Shown in pieces: positions 6,796 to 12,460 of a stretch of DNA of 18,692 bases. Numbering within the stretch: the first letter of the stretch is position 1; every line of letters begins with the position of its first letter. This DNA comes from an uncultured Erysipelotrichaceae bacterium (GTDB taxonomy: Bacteria > Bacillota_I > Bacilli_A > RF39 > UBA660), in the NCBI GenBank assembly GCA_902795755.1, contig CADBMO010000096.1, forward strand, positions 1 to 18,692, given 5' to 3'. A program made the position numbers and the translations under genes. The notes beneath the pieces were generated by a model. That model saw nothing but the letters and a program-made list of their open reading frames with translations. It searched no databases and was not told the DNA's origin.

Positions 6796-7300
6796 CTTTA
6801 ACTTCTTTATCTATACTCTCTTGTGCAGTATCCATATCATTATCTAATAAATCCCATGGATCTTCTGAATCATCAACTGCTATTCTCATTTTAGTGTCAT
6901 TAACTACTTCTACCCCTAATTCTTTTTCTATATCAAATTCTATTACATCATCTTTAATATTTACGTTATTACAATTTGGTTCTTTTAATACCCTTATTAT
7001 TATATCGCTTCCGTCTAGATCTGAATCGTTTTTTAAATTAATGTTAGCCTCTTCAGTATATTCCACGTTTTTAGTTGCTACTGCTGTTTTTTTATCATCA
7101 TCATACGAATACCATATATTAACGTCATAACTACCATCAATTACTACTTTCTTATTTTTTACACTACCTTTAAACTTATGATTAATAACCCAACATCCTA
7201 ATACATTATTAGCATTATTTTCAGTTAATAGTGTATATGTATTATTAAAACTCTTTTTAGCTTTACCAATAATAGCTTTTGTAACTATTTCTTTATACAT
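6782..7300 (-). CDS. cotE: Spore coat morphogenetic protein CotE
   Basis: A 172-residue protein close in length to B. subtilis CotE (about 180). The family hallmarks are visible: an N-terminal Tyr-Lys-Glu-Ile-Val-Thr-Lys-Ala element, Leu-Gly-Cys-Trp-Val-Ile-Asn-His (about 34-41), Gly-Ser-Tyr-Asp-Val-Asn-Ile-Trp-Tyr-Ser-Tyr (about 56-66), and a very acidic tail with Asp-Pro-Trp-Asp-Leu-Leu. CotE assembles around the forespore in the mother cell and directs formation of the outer coat. Start is ATG 7300 with a GAGGAGG site. A sigma-K/sigma-E-like promoter (7319-7345) lies directly upstream; B. subtilis cotE is likewise read by the mother-cell sigma factors. This is the strongest single sign that the organism makes endospores. 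Confidence 0.93.
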   Translation of the reverse strand: MYKEIVTKAIIGKAKKSFNNTYTLLTENNANNVLGCWVINHKFKGSVKNKKVVIDGSYDVNIWYSYDDDKKTAVATKNVEYTEEANINLKNDSDLDGSDIIIRVLKEPNCNNVNIKDDVIEFDIEKELGVEVVNDTKMRIAVDDSEDPWDLLDNDMDTAQESIDKEVKEDFL

Positions 7301-7318
7301 AGTTTTTCCTCCTCATTT

Positions 7319-7345
7319 TAATCTATGCATACACACAAAAAAAGT
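7319..7345 (-). promoter_or_regulatory. Candidate sigma-K/sigma-E-type promoter of cotE
   Basis: CATAGATTA (7319-7327) matches the mother-cell -10 CATAnnnTA exactly, and AC (7344-7345) lies 16 bases upstream as in sigma-K promoters. No TTGACA-type -35 is present. The AC is inside the terminator stem of the GH25 gene. The leader would be only about 13 bases. Confidence 0.5.
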
Positions 7346-7362
7346 GCCTAAATAGCACTTTT
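7337..7362 (-). terminator. Intrinsic terminator of the GH25 gene
   Basis: 8-bp stem (7340-7347 with 7355-7362), 7-base loop, seven U. The TAA stop (7361-7363) overlaps the stem base. Confidence 0.85.
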
Positions 7363-9115
7363 ATTTTCTTCTTTTTTTACGTTTTAATAACGTATATATT
7401 CCAGCACCCGCTAATAATGTAACACCAAATGGAGACGAATCATACATTGTTTGCAAAGCATCACGTTCAAATTTATGATTATAATTATTATCTTTACTAT
7501 CTTCGTACTTGGTGCTCTCTTTTTGTTCTTTTTTGGTATAATCTACATATGATAAATCAACATCTACATGGGATTTAATACCAAAGTTTTCTCCTTTAGA
7601 TGTACTTTGATGCATATCATAACTATTTTCAAAGTGATTAGGTTGCTCCTTAACAATTTCATCATATGTATGTATATTTAGGTAATAATTACCTCTTTTA
7701 CTACATCCAGCAATCCATAATTCAATACCCTCTAAATTAACTTTGTCCTTTATGTAGTTTTTATAAGCAGATTCACTACAATATAACCCAGGAACATAAC
7801 CATGTTTTAATACTTTTTGTTTCCAATCTTTTATCATATAATCAATTTCTTTTGTAGTGAATTCAGAAAGCCTAATATCTAATAAACTTGAATTTTCCAA
7901 ATCAAAATATAATGGATAATCAAATTTCTTATCTTTAATCCTACTCATTGCAAAATCACTTTGATTTGACACTTCCCTTTTAAATTCTTCAAAATTATCA
8001 TTATGAGAAATATCATTATAGTGATACATTCCAACAGGAATATTTCTTTGAATGCAGTTTTTATAATGTGATTCAAAGTGTCTGTCACTTGTGAGCCCAT
8101 GACCATCTCTTATAATAACAAAATCAACTTTTTTTGCCACATCATTCCAATTAATAGTATTTGGAACTTGCCAGTGTGATATATCAATACCCAATAATGG
8201 TTTATCTAGTTTCTTAAATTCATAATTAGAGGATTCTTTTGATAAATTACTTGCAATTGATGATGGTATTATAATTTTTAAACCTGGTATAAAATCCTTT
8301 TCTTTAATACCATTATAATCTAATAATTCTTTAACACTTAAACCAAACTCAAATGCTAAGTTTTGTAACTCATCATCTTCTTTAACTACATATGTTGAGT
8401 CTGCAACAAATGAAGATTTATTATTAAATGATTCATTTTTAATAATTGGATTACAATTATATCCAGGCTTTTTATTCTTTATTTTACCATTTAATTGTTT
8501 AACAATGGTATAATTACCAGTAAATCTAACTTTTTTACTTTCTTTTATTAAATATACATCATAATCACCTATATTAAACGAACCTGTTTGTTCACCATAA
8601 TTTGCTAATCTAATTAAGTTAGAATCCTTACCAGTGACACCAACAAACATACCATTTGTAGAACACTTAAGCAAGAAATCATTAATTAATCTAATCATAA
8701 CATCAGGCATAAGTGATTTAGATTCTATAATATTATCAATATTTAAGTATACTGGAAAATCAACATCATATTTTTCAACAATTGATTTAGCGTAATCAAC
8801 ATCTTTATATATTTCATCTTGAGTTTTAGCATCACTATCAATGATAATACCAAATGAAATGTCATGTTTATTACATTTTCTCATTTTTTTATCTTGTTTA
8901 TATGTTTTAACAGTATCATGATCACCTACGTTAAACAAAACAAAGTTTTCTTCTTTTACTTTTGAATCATAATGTAAATTAATATCTTCATATCCAATTT
9001 TATTTTGTTGTTTTTCTACTTGTTTTTTATTTCCACATCCAGAAAAAGTCATTATAGTAGGTAAAACAAGTGACGCTGCAATAGCTTTTTTCAAACCCAT
9101 AGTCTCCTTTTTCAA
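7361..9115 (-). CDS. Surface lipoprotein with LysM and two GH25-like domains (the first degenerate)
   Basis: About 584 residues. A lipoprotein signal with Phe-Ser-Gly-Cys (lipid Cys at about 27) leads to a first TIM-barrel-like region resembling GH25 (about 55-200), a LysM domain (about 238-284), and a GH25 lysozyme domain (about 306-526) with Gly-Ile-Asp-Ile-Ser-His-Trp and the catalytic Asp405-X-Glu407 in Tyr-Phe-Asp-Leu-Glu-Asn. The C-terminus is a hydrophobic segment (about 564-577) and a basic Lys/Arg tail, like a sortase-type tail but without LPXTG. GH25 enzymes cleave the muramic acid-glucosamine bond of peptidoglycan, and LysM binds it. I chose TTG 9115 (GGGGG site 7 bases upstream); ATG 9100 is possible but its AAGGAG is too close. 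A consensus promoter (9144-9172) drives it. Its neighbour is cotE, but no sporulation role is shown. Confidence 0.87.
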   Translation of the reverse strand: MKKETMGLKKAIAASLVLPTIMTFSGCGNKKQVEKQQNKIGYEDINLHYDSKVKEENFVLFNVGDHDTVKTYKQDKKMRKCNKHDISFGIIIDSDAKTQDEIYKDVDYAKSIVEKYDVDFPVYLNIDNIIESKSLMPDVMIRLINDFLLKCSTNGMFVGVTGKDSNLIRLANYGEQTGSFNIGDYDVYLIKESKKVRFTGNYTIVKQLNGKIKNKKPGYNCNPIIKNESFNNKSSFVADSTYVVKEDDELQNLAFEFGLSVKELLDYNGIKEKDFIPGLKIIIPSSIASNLSKESSNYEFKKLDKPLLGIDISHWQVPNTINWNDVAKKVDFVIIRDGHGLTSDRHFESHYKNCIQRNIPVGMYHYNDISHNDNFEEFKREVSNQSDFAMSRIKDKKFDYPLYFDLENSSLLDIRLSEFTTKEIDYMIKDWKQKVLKHGYVPGLYCSESAYKNYIKDKVNLEGIELWIAGCSKRGNYYLNIHTYDEIVKEQPNHFENSYDMHQSTSKGENFGIKSHVDVDLSYVDYTKKEQKESTKYEDSKDNNYNHKFERDALQTMYDSSPFGVTLLAGAGIYTLLKRKKRRK

Positions 9116-9143
9116 AATGAAACCCCCTTTTTTTATGCGCGCT

Positions 9144-9172
9144 ATCATAACAAAAAAAAGACTATCTGTCAA
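9144..9172 (-). promoter_or_regulatory. Consensus sigma-A promoter of the GH25 gene, -35 inside the ytxH terminator
   Basis: TTGACA (9167-9172), exactly 17 bases, TATGAT (9144-9149) preceded by TGT. The -35 covers five of the six loop bases of the ytxH-like gene's terminator; the spacer includes that terminator's U tract. Confidence 0.8.
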
Positions 9173-9180
9173 TAGTCCTT
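9152..9180 (-). terminator. Intrinsic terminator of the envelope operon
   Basis: 9-bp stem with one G-U pair (9157-9165 with 9172-9180), 6-base loop, eight U. The TAA stop (9179-9181) overlaps the stem base. Confidence 0.85.
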
Positions 9181-9580
9181 ACTTATTCTCTAACTTTGCT
9201 AATACACCTTTTGTAACGTCTACTGCCTTTTGTCTTACGGCCTCTGCTGCTTCCTCCACAACAGGTGTTGCTTTCTTTTTAGCATATGCAACTAAATCGT
9301 CAGCTTTTGATTTTAAATCAGCAGCCTTCTTTTTAGCAATTTTTAATGCTTTTTCCTTATCTAGATCTTTAATTTCATCAATTATATCTGATACTTTCTT
9401 TTCAATTTCTTCTTTTACTTCTTTAGCATCTAATTCCTTTACCTTATCAAGTAATTCTTCTGTCTTTTCTTTTAATGCTTTTCTAGTTTCTTTACCAGAT
9501 TTTGGTGCAAATAAAACACCTAAAGCTCCTCCAATAGCTACTCCTAATGCCAATTTTCCAAATCCACTTTTTTTACTCAT
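9179..9580 (-). CDS. YtxH-domain membrane protein
   Basis: A 133-residue protein. A Gly/Ala-rich membrane segment (about 8-25, Leu-Gly-Val-Ala-Ile-Gly-Gly-Ala-Leu-Gly-Val-Leu-Phe-Ala-Pro) is followed by the Pro-Lys-Ser-Gly-Lys-Glu-Thr-Arg signature of YtxH proteins and a long amphipathic Lys/Glu/Ala helix, probably coiled coil. YtxH proteins are often next to DUF948 proteins (YtxG) in Bacilli and are linked to general or stationary-phase stress, but their biochemical role is not settled. It is the last gene of its operon. Its ATG overlaps the DUF948 gene by 8 bases and its AGGAGGAA site lies inside that gene, so translation is likely coupled. Confidence 0.85.
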   Translation of the reverse strand: MSKKSGFGKLALGVAIGGALGVLFAPKSGKETRKALKEKTEELLDKVKELDAKEVKEEIEKKVSDIIDEIKDLDKEKALKIAKKKAADLKSKADDLVAYAKKKATPVVEEAAEAVRQKAVDVTKGVLAKLENK

Positions 9581-9872
9581 CGTTTTCTTCCTCCTCTATT
9601 TTTTTTCTTTTCTTTTTAAACAATTTTTTAATAAATATCATTACTGAATCTGATATAACCTCTGTTAGAGCAGATAATTTATCAGTAACGCCATCTACAA
9701 CACGAAATACACCTGATAATGATTTCACTTTTGCATCGACATCATCAACTATATCTCCTATTTTATTCATTGTTTTAATTACTTTTACACAAATAATTAT
9801 TAGTAAAATAATTAACACACATAATAATATATACACTAAAATTGGTAAATATGTACTAAGAAAGTTCTCCAT
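9573..9872 (-). CDS. DUF948 (YtxG-like) membrane protein
   Basis: A 99-residue protein with one N-terminal membrane helix (about 8-30) and a predicted coiled coil containing the Val-Asp-Asp-Val-Asp-Ala-Lys-Val pattern of DUF948 proteins. It ends in a very basic (Lys-Lys-Lys-Arg-Lys-Lys) then acidic (Glu-Glu-Glu-Asn-Asp-Glu) tail. Its ATG shares one base with the stop of the upstream gene (TAATG), so it is translated right after it. DUF948/YtxH pairs are common in Bacilli and are thought to be envelope proteins; function unknown. Confidence 0.85.
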   Translation of the reverse strand: MENFLSTYLPILVYILLCVLIILLIIICVKVIKTMNKIGDIVDDVDAKVKSLSGVFRVVDGVTDKLSALTEVISDSVMIFIKKLFKKKRKKIEEEENDE

Positions 9873-10741
9873 TATTCGTCACCATCCTTAGGATATACTG
9901 TTTCTATTAGATTAAATAAGTCCTGTTCTTTTGTTTCTTCATCATCATCTTCTTCATCAGAAGTGTCTTCTTTTTTATCTACTTTTTCATCTACGTTTAT
10001 TTCTTTAAAATTAACGCTTGGTAAAATCATATCATCGTCTGACTCTTCAGTTGATAGTTCGTCTTCCTCAACTTCTTTAACTTTTTCTTTTCTTGATTTT
10101 CTTGAAAGCTTTTCTTCTGGTTCCTTACTTTCTACTTCTTCATCAGCTTTGGTTTCTTCTTTTTTCTTTTCAACCTTTTCTATTTTTTCATCAAGTGTTC
10201 CATAAGCTTTTTTTCTAACGTCATCAATCGACATTTCTTCTTGGTTATTTAAAGCAATGTCAACAGTTTTTTTATCATCAGTTATATGATTTCCATTTTC
10301 ATCTAATAATCCGTATACTGGTGATATATTAGGGCTTGGTTTAAACCTTCTACCTTCTTCTTTTCTTTTCCTGCTTCCTTGATATAATAATGGTTGCTCT
10401 ATAACAGGTTCCACAATTGTTGGTTCTTCTTTTTGAGGAAACATAAAATCATCATCTGTAAGTTCTGGAATAGTAAACTCTTGTTTTTCTACCCTTGTTT
10501 GTCTAGATTCTCTTTCTATATCCTCTTTTTTAGGAAGGTTTTCAAAATCACTATCAAAATTATAGCTGTAGTCATCTTCTTCCAATATTGAAGTAGCCTT
10601 TATATCAGGCTCTTCAAAAACAGGTTCTTCTATTTCCTTTTTATGCTTTTTTTCTTTTTTTTGCTCTTTTTTATCTTCTTTTACGACTTCTTCGTCAAAT
10701 AAGAAACTTTTCATTTTATTTAGCTTATTTTTTAATCCCAT
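9872..10741 (-). CDS. Disordered acidic/basic protein with a conserved-looking core, envelope operon
   Basis: A 289-residue protein without signal peptide or membrane segment, dominated by Glu/Asp/Lys stretches and so probably mostly disordered. Two islands look ordered: Phe-Lys-Pro-Ser-Pro-Asn-Ile-Ser-Pro-Val-Tyr-Gly-Leu-Leu (about 137-150) and Asp-Asp-Val-Arg-Lys-Lys-Ala-Tyr-Gly-Thr-Leu (about 173-183). A C-terminal Asp-Leu-Phe-Asn-Leu-Ile-Glu element may be a third contact motif. I recall similar islands in uncharacterised Bacilli proteins but cannot name a family. Start is ATG 10741 behind AAGGAAGGTG; an upstream in-frame GTG (10750) lies in that site. It sits between a lipoprotein and two membrane coiled-coil proteins, suggesting a cytoplasmic scaffold at the envelope (inference). 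Confidence 0.78.
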   Translation of the reverse strand: MGLKNKLNKMKSFLFDEEVVKEDKKEQKKEKKHKKEIEEPVFEEPDIKATSILEEDDYSYNFDSDFENLPKKEDIERESRQTRVEKQEFTIPELTDDDFMFPQKEEPTIVEPVIEQPLLYQGSRKRKEEGRRFKPSPNISPVYGLLDENGNHITDDKKTVDIALNNQEEMSIDDVRKKAYGTLDEKIEKVEKKKEETKADEEVESKEPEEKLSRKSRKEKVKEVEEDELSTEESDDDMILPSVNFKEINVDEKVDKKEDTSDEEDDDEETKEQDLFNLIETVYPKDGDE

Positions 10742-10755
10742 AAAATTCACCTTCC

Positions 10756-11406
10756 TTAATTGGATTTGTTTGACCTTGACTCATCATATTTATCATACTC
10801 TTCAACATACTCTATGAAGTTTCCATCTTTTTCTTTGTTTTTAAACAGTTTATATACTTCTTCTTTAGAACCAAGAGTTCCTTGCTCATACATCTTGGTT
10901 AATAATGAATCATTAAATTTTATACTAGATAATATATAACTTATATTAGTAACCGTATCATCTAGGTCTTTTTTATCAATATATGTTTCAATACTTGCAT
11001 AATTATACATCATCTTTATAAACATTTTATTATTAGTTTTATCTATTTCTAAATAACCAGTTTTACCTTTGTACGCTATCTTATCAGAATAATACTTATT
11101 CTTTTTTACTTTATAAGTAATTGGTGTTTTATAGTAATAATTAACCACATCAACGTATAAATAATACTTATTATTACCACTTTTTAAGACTTCGTTATCA
11201 TCTTTCGAATCAATTCTTACAACACCTTTTGGAGCATAATACTTATACCCATTACCAACCATATTGTGCATTTTTACTTTAAGAGGCAATATCATAAGCA
11301 TTTTTTGCTCAGTTGATAGTTTATCTACCCTTGTTATGCTAGGTACATTAAATGAACATCCACTCAGTATCAACAAGAGAGAAAGACATAACAACAATTT
11401 TTTCAT
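10756..11406 (-). CDS. Unknown lipoprotein, first gene of the envelope operon
   Basis: A 216-residue protein with a textbook lipoprotein signal: MKK, a Leu-rich core, then Leu-Ser-Gly-Cys with Cys17 as the lipidation site. The mature part is rich in Tyr, Lys and Asp, with predicted alternating strands in the middle (for example Lys-Tyr-Tyr-Leu-Tyr-Val-Asp-Val-Val), and is presumably on the outer face of the membrane. I do not recognise a family. Start is ATG 11406 with an AGGTGAG site. The next gene begins 14 bases after its stop with no terminator between, so it heads a four-gene unit with the disordered protein, DUF948 and YtxH proteins. Confidence 0.82.
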   Translation of the reverse strand: MKKLLLCLSLLLILSGCSFNVPSITRVDKLSTEQKMLMILPLKVKMHNMVGNGYKYYAPKGVVRIDSKDDNEVLKSGNNKYYLYVDVVNYYYKTPITYKVKKNKYYSDKIAYKGKTGYLEIDKTNNKMFIKMMYNYASIETYIDKKDLDDTVTNISYILSSIKFNDSLLTKMYEQGTLGSKEEVYKLFKNKEKDGNFIEYVEEYDKYDESRSNKSN

Positions 11407-11428
11407 AGTCTCACCTACTCTATTAATT

Positions 11429-11456
11429 ATTATATCAAAAAATATAGAAAAGTAAA
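11429..11456 (-). promoter_or_regulatory. Promoter of the envelope operon
   Basis: Extended -10 TGATATAAT (11429-11437), with TTTACT 16 bases upstream (11451-11456) inside the weak trmB terminator stem. Confidence 0.6.
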
Positions 11457-11466
11457 ATACTTTCTA
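11437..11466 (-). terminator. Weak terminator-like hairpin of trmB
   Basis: A largely AU stem with one bulged base (11445-11454 with 11458-11466), 3-base loop, then six U. The TAG stop (11464-11466) is in the rising arm. Read-through into the envelope operon is possible. Confidence 0.45.
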
Positions 11467-12096
11467 CCTTTTATAAGCTTCTAGTCTACATATTTTTGTG
11501 TTTTTTTCTATAAATCTTTTTTCATATTCAGTTCTAACGTTATCTTCAGGCTCATTTTTATATAAATCCATGGTAACATTTTTTAAAACATAACCATAAT
11601 TACTAAGAGATTCGATTGAATATGCAAATAAATCAATATTGTCAGTTTTTTGAAATATCTTTTTTTCATCCTTAAATATTAAATCATACTTTTCTAAAAA
11701 CAACTTTGAAGTAAGTCTCCTTTTAGCATGTCTGTTTTTAGGCCATGGATCAGAAAAATTAAGATATATAGTATCAATTTCCCTATCAAACACATCATCA
11801 ATATCTGAAGCATCCATATTAATCAAATACAAATTATCAAGTTTTAACTCTTCTAATTTTTGTACTGCCCTTACCAAAACACTAGAAAACATTTCTATTC
11901 CTATAAAATTAACGTTCGGGTATTTCATTGCCATACCTATTATAAAGTCCCCTTTACCCATACCTATTTCTATAGATATTGGGTTATTATTATTAAATAG
12001 TGTATTATATTGACCTTTATACTCATAAGGATTTTTTATAACGTATTTACTAGCATTTACAATATTATCAGCATCTTTTACTTTTTTAAGTCTCAA
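11464..12096 (-). CDS. trmB: tRNA (guanine-N7-)-methyltransferase
   Basis: A 210-residue enzyme of usual TrmB length. It has the SAM-binding Glu-Ile-Gly-Met-Gly-Lys-Gly-Asp-Phe (about 43-51), Gly-Ile-Glu acidic motif II, and the TrmB hallmark Ser-Asp-Pro-Trp-Pro-Lys-Asn-Arg-His-Ala-Lys-Arg-Arg-Leu (about 115-128). A C-terminal Thr-Glu-Tyr-Glu-Lys-Arg-Phe completes the family pattern. It makes m7G46 in the variable loop of tRNAs. The start is TTG 12096, with AGGTGA 5 bases upstream; no better ATG exists near the family start. It is divergent from the plus-strand coiled-coil gene, and the two promoters overlap. Confidence 0.96.
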   Translation of the reverse strand: MRLKKVKDADNIVNASKYVIKNPYEYKGQYNTLFNNNNPISIEIGMGKGDFIIGMAMKYPNVNFIGIEMFSSVLVRAVQKLEELKLDNLYLINMDASDIDDVFDREIDTIYLNFSDPWPKNRHAKRRLTSKLFLEKYDLIFKDEKKIFQKTDNIDLFAYSIESLSNYGYVLKNVTMDLYKNEPEDNVRTEYEKRFIEKNTKICRLEAYKR

Positions 12097-12114
12097 TTAA
12101 ATCACCTACATTTT

Positions 12115-12142
12115 ATTATACACCAAAATAAAAAAATATCAT
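12115..12142 (-). promoter_or_regulatory. trmB promoter
   Basis: TATAAT (12115-12120), with ATGATA 16 bases upstream (12137-12142, four of six). It overlaps the divergent promoter of the plus-strand gene. Confidence 0.5.
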
Positions 12143-12147
12143 ATAAT
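12122..12147 (+). promoter_or_regulatory. Promoter of the coiled-coil gene: sigma-E/K-like or sigma-A
   Basis: CATATAAT (12140-12147) fits the mother-cell -10 (CATAnnnT), with AC (12122-12123) 16 bases upstream, the same spacing as at cotE. The same bases contain TATAAT (12142-12147), but no TTGACA-like -35 is present at 16-18 bases. Confidence 0.42.
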
Positions 12148-12179
12148 TAAATGAATACCTAAAAGTAAGGAGTGATAAC

Positions 12180-12431
12180 ATGAAAAATGATAGAGCTGGT
12201 TTTATTTCTAATGCAGCATTCTTCCCTAATGGTTATTTTCCTATGAACCAAATGATGGGGCCAAATTATATGAATGACAACAATATTGAAAACAGATTGT
12301 CTTCTTTAGAAAAAAAGGTAACACAACTAGAAAATCGTATTACAAGATTAGAAAATCCATACCAAAATAATAACAATTATCAAACAAGTCAAAACAATAC
12401 ACCATATAATGGAGATATGTATATGATGTAA
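12180..12431 (+). CDS. Small coiled-coil protein, possibly spore-associated
   Basis: An 83-residue protein and the only plus-strand gene in the window. Start is ATG 12180 with a strong AAGGAGTGA site. Residues 36-57 form a perfect heptad coil (Ile36, Leu40, Leu43, Val47, Leu50, Ile54, Leu57). It contains two copies of the trimer-favouring pattern Arg-h-x-x-h-Glu (39-44 and 53-58). The N-terminal part is rich in Phe, Met, Asn, Pro and Gly, and the tail in Asn/Gln/Tyr, reminiscent of small spore coat proteins. The upstream CATATAAT element would fit mother-cell expression. No family is recognised with certainty. It converges with the gene at 12442-13542 through a shared terminator. Confidence 0.8.
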   Translation: MKNDRAGFISNAAFFPNGYFPMNQMMGPNYMNDNNIENRLSSLEKKVTQLENRITRLENPYQNNNNYQTSQNNTPYNGDMYMM

Positions 12432-12460
12432 AAAGGGCCAATTATTTAATTGGTCCTTTT
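12431..12460. terminator. Bidirectional intrinsic terminator between convergent genes
   Basis: 13-bp stem (12431-12443 with 12448-12460, one G-U), 4-base loop, with A run on one side and T run on the other, so it can serve both strands. The minus-strand stop (12442-12444) is at the loop; the plus-strand stop ends at the first stem base. Confidence 0.9.

Noticed and set aside
9117..9891. Long plus-strand open frames opposite the YtxH/DUF948 genes
   Set aside because: They are antisense to clearly conserved genes, are Phe/Ser-rich from Lys/Glu-rich codons read backwards, and lack ribosome binding sites.
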